A stretch of 64,000 nucleotides of DNA from Carettochelys insculpta (GCF_033958435.1 NC_134137.1:240296501-240360500), one strand, 5' to 3'. Shown: positions 46,497 through 57,421, counted from the stretch's first letter. The notes: generated by a model from the letters alone, not told the origin. Translations and numbers: made by a program.

Positions 46497-47246
46497 AGGA
46501 TGCCACACTGCAGAAGGCTGTAGGTGACAGCCCAGTTCTCTCCTATAGACAACCTCCCAACCTTATGAGGATTCTCACTAGCAACCACAGGGTATACCAC
46601 AATACTACTAATCCTGGAACTTTTCCTTGCAACAAGCCCCACTGCCAACTTCGTCCACACATTTATTCTGGAGATACCATCACAGAAGCACAGAATCACA
46701 GGCACATTCTCCTGTTCCTCAACTAACATCATATATGCCATCATGTGCCAACAAACCATGTGTATAGGACAGACTGAAACACTCTTAGACAAAGTATGAA
46801 TGGACACAAAACAAACATCAAAAAACTCCAAACACACAAACCTGTCGGCCAGCACTTTAATAGAGTGGGCCATTCTCTTAATGACCTGAGAGTCTGTGTT
46901 TTACTGAAAAGGAACTTTAACAGCCATCTACAGAGGGAATGCTCAGACCTGTCATATAAAATATGTGGTTTGAACTGGGACAGCAATTACCTGGCCCATT
47001 ATAAGGAATCTTTTACATACTTTTTTTATCTAACTCTTAACTTCCCCACCCCACACCCCATCGCCCTTCTGGTCTTCTGATTTGCCAACCTTGATAACAA
47101 TTTTTGGATCTCTGTGCTTTATATACTGAGTCTGTTCTGGTGTGGCTGTGATCTGAAGAAGTGGGGCTGTCCCATGACAGCTCCTTACCTAATAAATTAT
47201 TTTGTTTGTCTTTAAAGTGTTAGTGGACTGCTTTATTGTTTTGATT
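46497..47246 (+). mobile_element. Penelope-like element, direct copy: RT end, GIY-YIG endonuclease, 3' tail
   Basis: It starts with NQDATLQKAVGDSPVLSYRQ, the end of RT, then PPNLMRILTSNHRVYHNTTN and the Cys/His linker GTFPCNKPHCQLRPHI. The GIY-YIG core appears as IIYAIMCQQTMCIGQTE (about 46715-46770). After a frameshift it continues MNGHKTNIKKLQTHKPVGQH, FNRVGHSLNDLRVCVL. This is the PLE-type endonuclease order. A 3' UTR (tttgccaaccttgataacaa) and the tail tctgaagaagtggggctgtc ... tttgtctttaaagtgttagt, ggactgctttattgttttga follow. This copy is what ties the short tail repeats in the window to Penelope-like retroelements. It is decayed and non-functional. Confidence 0.82.
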
Positions 47247-47600
47247 ATCTGTGGAGTTATGACATTTTGCTCTTTGTGTGTTACTTGGCTAGCCTTCCTC
47301 TTCCTCCCCTAAGGGCACTTTCCTATTCTTTGGCCTTTGGTGGGGAAATCAGGTGAAGCATGTGACCTGCGTTCTGCCCAGCAACCTCTGGCTATTTAAG
47401 GACTGCCTTTCCAGTTCCAAGGAGCTGCCCTTCTGAGTGACAGATTCTGGAGGTGCTGTGGTATCATCACTGGAAAGCACAGTAGTCATCTCATCTCTTC
47501 AGTTGCTGAGAGGTGCATGCCTAGCATCACACATATAGATCTGGTTGTGGGAGGAGCTAAGAGCAATCCCCAGTGCTGGATGTGGATGGGGGGATGTTCC
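47247..47600. other. No feature recognised
   Basis: This is a short spacer between the PLE pair and the following repeat block. Confidence 0.5.
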
Positions 47601-48054
47601 TCGAGGCCAGATGTGGGGAACCTACAGCCCGTGGGTGAGGTCTGGAAGATGGCTTGCATGAGTCTGACCTCAAGGGTCACCAGCCCCTGGAGTAGAGTGA
47701 GCTGACATTGATGCTTCAGCAGCACCATTGGGGTGTCATAGCTTGAGCACCAGCACTGGTCAGCGTGCACCGCTGTGGGACTGGAGGGAGCCCTGAGCCT
47801 TACAGGCTGGATCCAGGGAAGCCATAGCCAAATGTGGTCCATGGGCTGACCGGGGGCGCGGGGCGGGGAGTGGCTCTGCAGCCTACAAGGGAGCACTCTG
47901 TGCAGGCACCACCCCCTGCCCCACTCCCATTGGCTGAATCACAGGCAATGGGAGGTGAAGGGTGGTGCCAGCAGCTGCCTTCCCTGCAGAGTGCAGAGCT
48001 CCCGGAGCAATGTGCATGTCTCTGCGTCCAGCTCTGTCAGGTAGGTGATACACA

Positions 48055-48232
48055 CGTATCACATAGAGCTGGAAGGGAGGTCGTCAAGTCCAGTCCCTTG
48101 CCCTCTTGGCAGGACCAAGCACCCTCCCTTCTCCCCCCCATTTTGCACAGATCCCTAAATGGCCCCCTCAAGGGCTGAACTCACAACCCTGGGTTTAGCA
48201 GGCCAATGCTCAAACCAGTACGCCTGCCCTCT
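48055..48232 (-). mobile_element. Cry-type tRNA-derived SINE
   Basis: On the plus strand, tatcacatagagctggaagg, ..., tcttggcaggaccaagcacc, ..., ctgaactcacaaccctgggt, ttagcaggccaatgctcaaa is the reverse complement of the turtle Cry SINE. It has a B-box region (ACCCAGGGTTGTGAG) and a 3' CTTCCAGCTCTA-like end. It is the same family as the copy at 27.4 kb and shares the tcttggcaggaccaagcacc segment exactly. Confidence 0.85.
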
Positions 48233-48235
48233 TCT

Positions 48236-48640
48236 CTCCATACCCAGCACCCACCCTCTCCTGAAACCCCTCTCTCCCAGAGCCTGCATTCCCACCCCAG
48301 CACACTCCCATACCCTCCCCTCTGCCCAGACCTCTCACCTCCACCTTACACTCCCTCTTCCAGACCCCCCAGCCCCACCCTCCTCCTGCCCAAACCCCCA
48401 CCCTCCCCCTGACCAGTCCCCTCTCCCCCGCTCCTAGACTGCTCCTGCCTGCCACCTTGCAGACCCCACCGCAACACGCTCCTGCACTTTACCTCCTGCC
48501 CAGATTGTGCACCCCAAGCTCACTCCTGAACCCTACCTCCTGCCCAGACCCCCTTTCCCACCCCAGCCTGCTCCTCAGCAGCCCCCCTCCCATGCTCAGA
48601 ATTCCTCATTTTTGGCCCCACCCCAGAGACTAGGGGGCCT
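48236..48640. repeat. C/CT-rich low-complexity tract
   Basis: This is a long run of CCCACCC/CTCTCC-type sequence. Open frames on both strands (Pro/Ser/His-rich) are compositional artefacts. Confidence 0.8.
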
Positions 48641-48844
48641 GAAAAATCTGTTGGCCCCAGTGCCCCTAGGACCTGGGGTGGAGCTCCAAGGTAGTGATGT
48701 GAATATCTTTTCTTTCCATTTTTCAGTGTGGGCCACGTCTGGGAGGGTGTTTGTAGTGTTTTTTTTATTTACTTCTCACTTGCATGGGGCTCCTGACTAA
48801 TTTTCAGTGGCCCCTGACCCCACAAAGGTTTGCCTCCCCTGCTG

Positions 48845-50398
48845 TAGACTGCTTGTCCTTGAGCCAGGTAAACCAGTCACCATCGCTTGCTGCCTGAGCA
48901 GGCTCTCAATACAGCACCAGCTACTTTTCTTTCCAGGAAAAAAAAAGCACCTTTATAGAGGGATGTTTGTAGCAGTTTATAATTTAGAGATACTGCTTTA
49001 AAATGGACAATATGATGGACTTAGGTATTTTGAGATGTATTCTGGAGAAGGTTGGGGATAGGGATTAGAAACATCACACAGCTACGTGCAGTTAATCACC
49101 ACAATAGCGCTCCAGTTTGTTTTATTAAAGTTTTATTCCCCTCTTATTTGCTGGTTTGTTGTTTAATGAACCTCTTTATTACAGGGTGTCGGAAATGCTG
49201 AATGAGAAAGAAACTGAAACCATTGTGAGGGTACTCCCATGTTTGCAACTGAAAGCAGAGACGAAGGGAGAAATCAGAGACCAGAGGCAGAGATGCAAGC
49301 CTGTGTAGATTTGATTGTAAAATCAATTCACACAACTACAAGAAACTGCAACAAATAAGAGAGGAAAAGGAGAAAGATGTATAGTTGGGAATCCTTAAAG
49401 AAGTGATAATTAAAGGGTGGCCTGAAGAAATAAGCAGTTGCTGTCCAAGTATAAAAGAGTATTGGAACGTTGGACATGAGCTTGCTGTGATGGATGGGGT
49501 GATTTTCAAGGACAGCGAGGTAATTACAGTGAACTTCTGAAAATAGATGTCACGTGAGATCCAAGAAGGTCACTGAGGAATTGAAAAATGCAAACAATGA
49601 GCACAAGAAGGGCTGCATTGGCCACAGATCCATCACAACATGGGTAATGTTGCCAGAAACTGCTTCTCATTCCTGAAAGCCAAGCCATGCCAACAGATAG
49701 GGCTACTGAGACCTCATCCAGTTGCACAGAGACCTTATGAGAAGGTAGGCACTGATTTATTTACCTGACACTCAAAAGGTTATTTAATAGTCAGAGATTA
49801 TTATTCTCTGTATCCAGAAATGTGCACGCTGCACAGTACTTATGGGAAGCCAGTGATAGCTCGCATGAAGAGAATCTTCTCCATACATTGAATTCCAGGT
49901 GAAAGCTATAGCAATAATGAGCGGCAGCTTTCCAGTGACCAGTTAGGCAGTTTGACATAGATTCAGATTTTCATCAAGTCCAAATTACCCCCCACTTGTG
50001 GACTTGTGGAAAGGTCTGTACAGACAGTGCAGACAGTACAGTACAAAAAAGACTTTTGACAGTGGGGGTGATTTGTCTAAAGTGTTACTGCTTTACCAAA
50101 AAAGAACCCTGATGGATATTATTTTTCTCCACCTCAGCAGTTAATGGGAAGAAGGATCATATCTAATTTGCCAGTTACCAATTATTTACTGAAATCACCT
50201 AACAATGAAACCACACAGAATATGAAAGAAAATCAAACGTAGAAACAAAATTATCATTTGGATAAAAGTGTCTGTGAGATAGAGTGCCTCATGAAGGACA
50301 GGTCTCCTTGGGGCTTAAAGGGTACCACTAAAGACAGACCAGGGGACACATTTCAATGTAATCAAAGCTATCTATGAGTAATTCCAGAAAGTTCTAAT
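48845..50398. other. No gene recognised
   Basis: This is AT-rich sequence without identifiable exon or TE. Confidence 0.5.
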
Positions 50399-50520
50399 GC
50401 AGGGATCTACAACCAAATAGTGAGAAGAGCCATTTTTTTTTTCAAATTCAGTTATAGAATCAATACTTCAGGAGCCACAATGCATGTGAATTCAAGACTG
50501 TCCTTAATAAATAATGTAAA
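50399..50520 (+). mobile_element. hAT terminal fragment
   Basis: The phrase gcagggatctacaaccaaat followed by agagccattttttttttcaa and aggagccacaatgcat resembles the hAT MITE end CAGGGGTCTGCAACCCGC...GAGCCAC. No right end was seen. Confidence 0.4.
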
Positions 50521-50929
50521 ACCATACATTTTGTAGCCCCTATTTTAAGAACAGCACATACACAATGATTTGTACCGGTAGGAGTTTAAATTACTTTTAC
50601 CCCTGGACTGGAGAGCTTATGAGGAAAAGGAAAACACTGCACCTGGGGATAGGCTTTTAAGCAGAAAGGAGCAATGTCCTCCCTGCCCTCCTCCCCCCAT
50701 TCCCAGGCTCTAACTCCTAGTCTTCCAAACCATCCCCCCATCTTAACCTCTCTCAGCCTCAAGCCTCATCCTGCATCCTCAGGGTTAACCTGTCTCAGCT
50801 CCAAAGTGGCCCTTGGGACTAACCCATCCATGGCGCTGGCCAGGGAGCCTATACCAGGTGGCCACATGAACCCAGTGGAAAGAGAGATGGTGTGGAGGTG
50901 TTCCACTGGCAGGGAGAACTTCTGTTGAT

Positions 50930-51605
50930 GGGTGCAGCTGCTCAGGTAGTGGGGCAAGTGTTGAGCTCCAACTGAAGCTTTTCCCACAGGCTGCACAACT
51001 GGAGGGCTTCTCTACTGGGTAGATTCTCTGAGGCTAGGCAAGTGTCGCACTTCTTTTGAAGCATTTGCCACCTTCAGCGCATCTGTAGGGCATTTCTCCC
51101 CAGTGGATTTGCTGACGGTGAATGAGGGCAGAGCTCACAGTGAAGCTTTTTCCACATTCCAGGCATACATAGGATTTTGCTCCCATGAGGATTCTCTGAT
51201 GCTGGCTAAATCTGGAGTTGTGAAGGAAGCTTCTCCCACATTCAGTACATTTATAAGGTTCTTCTCCTATTTGAAGCTTCTGCTGTGTAATAAGATTTGA
51301 TTTCAGACAGACGCTTTTACCACATCCTATATAACTATTCAGACTCTTTTCCTGGGCCAGGCTGCTTTTGTGTTTCCCCTCCCCTGCCCCTGAACCTCTT
51401 TGATGGCTCTGCTTTGATTTGCTCTGCTTCTTCTCTGCAGAATTACCCTGTTTCCTTTCTGACCTACACTGACTCTCAGAGGTTTTTCTACAGACAGAAT
51501 TCCAGACAATATCTCCTGCTGGTCTCCCAGCTAATGTCCAGTGTAGTTCTGTCTTCGCAAGACTGTCCTCTTGAGGAGTCACTTCTTAAGGGATGAGCCT
51601 ATCAC
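50930..51605 (-). pseudogene. KRAB zinc-finger pseudogene, C2H2 exon (locus 1)
   Basis: The acceptor CTAGCAG precedes 51605. The exon opens GDRLIP, then an in-frame stop TAA (51588-51586), then EVTPQEDSLAKTELHW, the turtle KRAB-ZNF linker pattern. Degenerate C2H2 fingers follow: a broken GCGKSVCLKSNLITQQKLQI, then EEPYKCTECGRSFLHNSRFS, QHQRI, KSYVCLECGKSFTVSSALIH and MPYRCAEGGKCFKRSATLA, with a stop at 51034. Beyond that stop is another relic, CAACGKSFSWSSTLAP. Intact members of this family are DNA-binding repressors that recruit TRIM28 through KRAB. The stops and lost Cys/His residues make this locus a pseudogene. The matching KRAB exon is at 52971-53072. Confidence 0.75.
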
Positions 51606-51811
51606 CTGCTAGAATAGAAAGAAAATGAACTCTCAGGTGGAATGGCAGATGAGCTCAGTGGATGAGTCCTTGGTTGTAATTTTGCTTTCTTGGGGGGCTT
51701 TCAGGGACTAGAGGGATGATGATCTGTCTTACTATGAGTGTAGGGAACTAGACTCAATTGACCTTTTAAGGTGTCTTCCAATTCTATGATATTTACAAAA
51801 CTGAACCATAA
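51606..51811. other. Intron of zinc-finger locus 1
   Basis: Short sequence between the C2H2 exon and a MITE, with nothing recognised. Confidence 0.5.
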
Positions 51812-52259
51812 GGCTGTGTCTAGATTAGAGCAATTTGGCAACAGAAGTTCTTGTTGGAAGGTATTCTGCAACAAAACTTCTGTCAACAGATTGCATCCAG
51901 ATTGCTGAGTGGATCGGAAGAGCAATCCTCTCTGTCGACTGAGAGTGGCTAGAATGCCCATCCACTCTACTGGCAAAATGGCCAACCGGCCAACTAGAAG
52001 CATAGCAAAAAGTTTCCCAGTGTCCTGGAAACCCTTTCTGTCGACAGAAGGGCCTCCAAACGTCCAGACAGGCTTCTTGTCAACAAATGCGTCAACAGAG
52101 GCATTCTTCCTCATGGGGAGCAGCATACAGCTGTCGACAAAAGTGCTGTGTTCTGTCAATTTATTGTCAACAGAATGCCCTTGGGCATCTGGACATGCCA
52201 TGGGCTTTGCTGACAAAATGTCTGTTTTGTCAACAAAACCCTCTAGCCTAGACATAGCC
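51812..52259. mobile_element. Palindromic MITE (Harbinger-like TIR) in the ZNF intron
   Basis: TIR ggctgtgtctagattagag at the left and ctctagcctagacatagcc at the right are inverted matches. Flanking triplets are taa (51809-51811) and tga (52260-52262), a near match to a 3-bp duplication. The arms are rich in ctgtcgacaga-like inverted motifs (ctgtcaacag, tgtcgacaaa). There is no coding capacity. It lies in the intron between the KRAB and finger exons of the pseudogene. Confidence 0.7.
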
Positions 52260-52970
52260 TGAGAGTTCAATCTTCTTTATCCCTTCAAGACATGGGATCA
52301 GTTCTGCTTCATAATCCCATCTGAGCCCTGAAATAAAGATGGATAAAGGGACCACTGACAGATATCACTCAGGATTTGTAGCCAGCTATGACTGACTTAT
52401 GCCCTTTACAATACTGGTTAGTTTGAGGTGAGATAGATTAGAGACACCACAAGGGATTTATTGGAACTTTTACTCCATGCATCCTAGTGTCAGATAAGAC
52501 TCTGTTTTTAAGGCTCTTGACTAGACTTTTTAGCTAGTTGTCACTGTTGGAATTTCAGCAATCAGTCTCCTGCCAGTGTTCCCTGCAAGCTGAGTTCTTG
52601 AGCAGCTGCCGAGGAGAGATTCAGGTGCCAGCACCTGACTGGCAGAGCACCCACAGCTCACAGCATGTGTTTCTGTTGGTGGTGCACATCCACAATGCCT
52701 TGGTGCACATAACAAAATTTATTCCCAAAGATGGAAAAAAAATAGAGGGAATGCTGCTCCTGGCTGGTGTCCTCTGGTTCTTATTCCTATTGTTCTGGTC
52801 ACCATGTGGGAGCACTGAGTATATGCACCTGTTTGTCAGGGATGGATATCCTTTCAATCTAAGTTATGGGGAGAGAGACAATGTGCAGTATTACAATGAG
52901 GGAGACCTTGGAAATGCACAAAAGTTTATAAATAAAAAAACATAAAATAAACTCTAAGCAGTTCAGATAC
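52260..52970. other. Remaining intron of zinc-finger locus 1
   Basis: No further repeat or exon was identified. Plus-strand frame 52538-52945 has no recognisable domain. Confidence 0.45.
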
Positions 52971-53072
52971 CTCTAAAGATCTCTCTTTTCTTGGCATCCT
53001 GAAGAGTCTGGGCTCCTGGCTCTTCCCCTTGTTCCACCTGGGAGATCACATTATGCTTGAAAACCATAAATC
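52971..53072 (-). pseudogene. KRAB-B exon of zinc-finger locus 1
   Basis: The acceptor GAGTAG precedes 53072 and the donor TTAGAG/GTATCT follows 52971. It translates as GFMVFKHNVISQVEQGEEP and GAQTLQDAKKREIFR, which is the KRAB B-box pattern (GFPVFKHNVISQVEQGEEPW). The exon itself is open, and its splice phase joins the C2H2 exon to read FRGDRLIP followed by the stop there. No KRAB-A exon (EEVAVYF.EEEW) was found to the right, so the locus may be incomplete as well as stopped. Confidence 0.75.
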
Positions 53073-53563
53073 CTACTCTTCAGGAAACAAAACGTGATAG
53101 CAAACATTGTTAAATATCCAGACAGTACTCATTACAAGCAATGACTTGTTATTTTAAAACAACCTCCTTTAGGCACTGGAGTGTCTGTTAGCTGAACAGA
53201 CAGAGGATGTTTACAGAGCTCTTGTGGGAAGAAAAATTTACATGGGAGATTCAAAGATAGGCACACATAGGGACCTGATGACTCAGCACAAGTAGTGTGC
53301 TACTGGTACCATACCTGCAGGTAGGTCAAAGACTTTTCTGAGGAGGAAGCCAGAGCCAAGGAAGGAGAATAAGCTATTTTGTATTACTACAAGCATAGTC
53401 ATGTAAATGCAAACATACCCTTTTCCTGGAGTACTCTGAGCCTGGTATGATTAGCATCATCATAGTGTTTCTGAATTTAGTATTTAACTGAAGGGACAAA
53501 CTCACTGCCATAAAGGATCTGGGAATGATGTAAATTAATTCCACAGAAACATAAAGAACCTAG
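53073..53563. other. No feature recognised
   Basis: Searched by eye for a KRAB-A exon on the minus strand; none was found. Confidence 0.45.
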
Positions 53564-53698
53564 GAAAGAACCAGAGGGGTAGTTAGTCTGTGTTAGTCTG
53601 TATCCACAAAAACAACAAGTCCTGTGGCACCTTACAGTCTAACAGATATTTTGGAGCATAAGCTTTCATGGGCAAAGACCCACTTCCTCAGAAAGAAC
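53564..53698 (-). mobile_element. Solo Penelope-like 3' tail (subfamily B) with 8-bp TSD
   Basis: The minus-oriented tail runs, on the plus strand, tagtctgtgttagtctgtat, ccac, aacaacaagtcctgtggcac, cttacagtctaacagatatt, ttggagcataagctttcatg, ggcaaagacccacttcctca. Flanking GAAAGAAC occurs at 53564-53571 and 53691-53698. Confidence 0.8.
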
Positions 53699-53999
53699 TG
53701 TGAGCAGAAGCCAGATTGGACACCAAACAGAGACAAGAGGTGCTATTTCCTAATGAGAGATTGGTCTCACAATCCTGCTGCCTGCTAACCCCCAGACACT
53801 TCTCTTTACCTAATCCCAACAAGTGTAGAATGTCTCTGCCACCTGAAAGTACAACCATTCCCCCATCACTACATACAGCTTCAGCAGTAATTCCGCCTCT
53901 GAACAGAGAGGGCAAGAGCTGACTGTGTCAGGGCAGCATGAATAGCATTCAGCAACACAGGAAGGTCCTAGGGACAAGGGCTGAGCTGGTGCAACATAC

Positions 54000-54069
54000 C
54001 CTGCATAAGGTCTGGGTCTTCGTTCAGGTTGATTTTGTTGGAGGTGGAGGAGGAGAAACCCCGGAGCAG
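54000..54069 (-). other. Candidate short exon of unknown gene
   Basis: A strong pyrimidine tract and acceptor (TCTCCTCTTAG) precede 54069, and a donor-like CAGG/GTATGT follows 54000. The 70-nt interior is open in one frame as LLRGFSSSTSNKINLNEDPD, LMQ. I do not recognise the protein, and no partner exon with matching phase is evident nearby. It could be a 5' exon of a minus-strand transcript through the zinc-finger locus, or chance. Confidence 0.25.
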
Positions 54070-54144
54070 CTAAGAGGAGACAGAGGGGGACAACATGTCT
54101 TTTTTGTTAAATAAATCAAATTCAAACCTACAGAAGAATTTTAA

Positions 54145-54332
54145 CTATTAACAGAGAGAAAGCCGTGCTAGTTTGTATACTATCAAAACAAAAAAGCAGT
54201 CCAGTAGCACTTAAAGACTAGCGAAATAATGTATTAGGTGGTGAGCTTTCATGGGACAGACCCACTTCTTCAGACCATGGTTATTTTGTTAGTCTTTAAA
54301 GTGCTACTGGACTGCCTTTTTGCTTTAATAAT
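54145..54332. mobile_element. Penelope-like tail inverted pair (subfamily A)
   Basis: The left arm (taacagagagaaagccgtgc, ..., agcagtccagtagcacttaa, agactagcgaaata, gtgagctttcatgggacaga) is minus-oriented. The right arm (ttattttgttagtctttaaa, gtgctactggactgcctttt) is plus-oriented and short. They meet head to head at about 54278-54283. A clean target duplication is not obvious (tttaactat versus tttaataat is imperfect). Confidence 0.75.
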
Positions 54333-54519
54333 AAGATAATAATGAAAATGTCAAACTGAAGCAACTGAGGAATCCAAGAGGAAGAAAGGAGGCAAATGAC
54401 AGCAGTATACGTTGGAGCCAAGAGTGCACAGTCTGAAGAACAACTCCAGACATTTGTAACTAAATGCATGGTGATATAGATTTCCTGGAGAGAAAGAACT
54501 CTACACGAGAGATGAGAGG

Positions 54520-54735
54520 AAACGACAAGAAAGACGGGAAAATAATCAATGGGCTTAAATTGCAGCAAAGAAGGTTTAGACTGGACATTAGGAAAAACTT
54601 CCTGACAGTCAGAGGGCTAAATACTGGAATAAAATGCCTAGGGTTATGGTGGAATCTCCATCATTGGAGACATTTAAAAGCAGGTTGGATAAACATCTAA
54701 CAGGGATGATAATGATGATGCTTGGTCCCACTTAT
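54520..54735 (+). mobile_element. CR1 LINE 3' fragment
   Basis: The phrases gggcttaaattgcagcaaag, aaggtttagactggacatta, ggaaaaacttcctgacagtc and tggtggaatctccatcattg, gagacatttaaaagcaggtt are the end of the CR1 reading frame (LKLQQRRFRLDIRKNFLTV). It is very like the copy at 62.4-62.6 kb. The 3' terminal repeat is missing. Confidence 0.8.
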
Positions 54736-55727
54736 CTCTCTAGGAATGGAAAGCATCGGATGCTCCCTGGCTTTAGTCCTTCCCTCCCCAGATGCAGGGA
54801 AATCATTAATTCTTTCCTAAGATGCTCTGAGCTCTCTTTATTATAAGTTGCTTAGAAACAGCAATTCCCAGGCCAGGTCAGATCACCCAGCCCAGCCCCC
54901 CATTTCTGACAGGAGTTCCAGGGAAAGCACAAAGGGGCCCTATAACCAACAATGCGGGAATAACCTGCCTCTGCACAATGTTATTAACCCCCAAATTACT
55001 GGATTGACTTCCCCCTCCCCCACAAATCAAGAGATTATCTTAAAATTATTTTAAAATGCATGATGGGTATTTTTTTTAATTTGCCCCTTGGTTTTGAGGC
55101 TTTAGGGTGCTTAGCTCACTTTTTCAAGCTGTTTTGGACAACTACACTGGTGAAAGAAACCTCCTTCTTTCAATGAAAACTGAACTTCTCATATATTCAG
55201 ACAGCTCCAGCCTCTGGGATTCTAAAACAAACTATGATTGTTTACAGAATTCACAGTAAAATTGTGAGAGATATCACTGCTGTGTGGGGGAAGTTTCTTC
55301 CTAGCCTATACCAGTACTGGGTTGGCCTATACTCTCTATCATCAGTGATTAGCGTCCTTGTTCATATGTATCCTATCTAATGTAATTGTGGATGTTCCTG
55401 TTGTCCATATAAACTCTTAATCCTTTTCCAAATCTTGCTGGAAATCATGGCCTCAATAAGCTCTTGTGTCAGTGTGTCCCGTAAGCCAGTCGCATACTGC
55501 AAGATGTCTAACGTTTGTTTTCTGTTTCCTTTCAAGTTGTTGCTTTCCCATGAGGAATTGAAAACAGAGATCCCGACTGCCCCTTCAGCCCAGTCATCTT
55601 GGGTGTGTTCCGGCCACTGTTCATGAAGAGCGTCCTCTGAATCTCATGCCATCTGAAGCATAGAGGTATGAAGATCTCATACACATAATCCCTTTCTACT
55701 CCTTTTACTCAGAGAAAGTTTGTCTCT
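54736..55727. other. No feature recognised
   Basis: No gene or repeat was identified. Confidence 0.5.
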
Positions 55728-56106
55728 GGCTGCTTCTCCACATGACACCTCCTGTCAGAGGTGGCATGGTAATGAGGCAATTCGAAGCGGGCTAACGAGG
55801 CGCTAACGTGCATATTCAGTGCCTCATTAGCATCATGGCAGCCACACCAATTTCAGACTTTGAATTACAGATTGGCTTCAATCTTGTTCTGTGGGAGTCA
55901 GGGAATGTCGAAATGGGGCACATATTTCGAAGCTGCCCCCATCTACACTGCCAATCTGCAATTTGAAGTCTGCACTTTGAAATTAATGTTGTTGCTATTA
56001 TGCTAATGAGGTGCTGAATATGCACATTATACCTCATTAGCCTTCTTCAAATTGCCTCATTACCATGCTGCCTCCCGTCAGAGGTGGCATGTGTAGAAGC
56101 AGTGCC
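55728..56106. mobile_element. Palindromic MITE with internal hairpins
   Basis: The left arm ggctgcttctccacatgaca, cctcctgtcagaggtggcat, ggtaatgaggcaattcgaag is mirrored by the right arm cttcaaattgcctcattacc, atgctgcctcccgtcagagg, tggcatgtgtagaagcagtg, cc. Inside each arm is the hairpin motif: gcgctaacgtgcatattcag, tgcctcattag on the left; ctaatgaggtgctgaatatg, cacattatacctcattag on the right. There is no coding capacity and no clear target duplication. Confidence 0.72.
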
Positions 56107-57421
56107 TGATTCTGAATAGCGGGTGGAGAATGGGGCATAACTTACTCCAGTAGGAGTAAGTACTAATTTGCATACCAGCATTGTTCTAGGGAAAATTCAT
56201 CATCAGAAGGAAGCAGGGCATTGAAATTTAATTTCTGCTGCTTCCTTAGGTTTGAAAATGTTGTTGGTAAGAGGGAAAGATGGGTCACCCAGCTGCCCTT
56301 AGTAGATATCATCTAGATAGGACAGCCACTCAGGGAAGTGCAATTTGTGAAACTGAATCTCTGTTAGTATTTGTTTAGCAGAGTTTCTTGTTTGTGCAGG
56401 ATATCCTTATTTAGCTAGTTTGGATGAAATGTATTACTGTTCTAAGGTGTTCTTTTTATTTATGTGTGTAAAACCAGTGCACTATATAATACAGTCTGCT
56501 ACTTAGAGTTCGCTGCTGACTAGGTAGGAATCCAACCAATGCCTGGAGCTCTGAGCTCTGTGTATTTTCAAGTTATCTGGGGAGGAATGATGAAGCTGAG
56601 GAGCAAAGAAAAGAGCCAGAGGAATGGGAGAAACCTTTCGTGAGATGTGCTGAGGGAGTCTAAATGATATCAGGGACTGTTGGGGGAATGCGCTGGGGCA
56701 GGAGCTGAATGGGGGAGAAAGCCACATTAATTCACTGTGTTTCTAGATTAACTTGTTGCGGGGGGGGAGCTCCTCTGTGAATGTGTGCAGGGGCAGATTA
56801 GGTTGTTGGGGTGTGGTTTGTGTCCAAGGAAGGGAGGGGGCAGGGCTGGACTGAGGAAGAGATATTGTTGACCTGTATATAGGACAAGAGCTGCTGGAAT
56901 GATATCCAGGTGAGCTACCCAATCTCACTTTTCACTTTCTTTGGAAAGTTTACAGTGCTTGTGGTTGTGAAGAAGCACCTGAAGACATGACTGATTGATG
57001 TGGGGATGTCTGCCCAAGTCTGCAGAGAGCCAAAAACAATGAGGTGAATTTTCCAAGTCATCTCAAAGGCATGTTGATTTCTTTGCCCTCAGAGCCCTGC
57101 CAACATCATCCCAGCAGAGGACCTGTGTGTCAGGAGAAGAGCATATTGCATCTAGCCATCCAAACGAATGACCACTGGGACGAATTTCTGGTAGGTATTA
57201 AGGAATTTTGTGCTGTTAAAGCCTCTCTCTGGGGTGGATGCCAGAAATGATCCCTTAGGCCATTCATGCTGTTCCCAAAAGGGTTGGGAGAATAGGTTTG
57301 TTGCCTTTCCTGGACCAGGGAGCTCCCTGCCACTGCCTTGCTGGGTGGAGAAGTGGGTCTCCTTTACTATTATTCCAAGTGGAGAGCAGGGCCAGAGTCA
57401 AAGATTCACGTGTGAGTGTAT
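56107..57421. other. No feature recognised
   Basis: No gene or nameable repeat was found. Confidence 0.5.

Larger units (their letters stand above)
47605..48844. mobile_element. Probable hAT-type composite repeat with Cry SINE inside
   Basis: The left edge cagatgtggggaacctacag and the reverse complement of the right edge (cagcaggggaggcaaacctt) resemble each other and the vertebrate hAT terminus CAGGGGTGGGCAACC. The interior includes the dispersed repeat shared with 9225-9420, a C-rich low-complexity stretch (48,240-48,620) and a Cry SINE. No clear 8-bp duplication was found, so the outer limits are tentative. Confidence 0.4.

Noticed and set aside
27400..48232. tRNA genes at the two tRNA-like segments (about 27.6 kb and 48.2 kb, minus strand)
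   Set aside because: They are heads of Cry SINEs: degenerate tRNA-like arms followed by the SINE body, with no mature acceptor stem.
48206..48455. Proline/serine-rich open frames on both strands
   Set aside because: They come from a C-rich low-complexity tract; composition alone keeps frames open.
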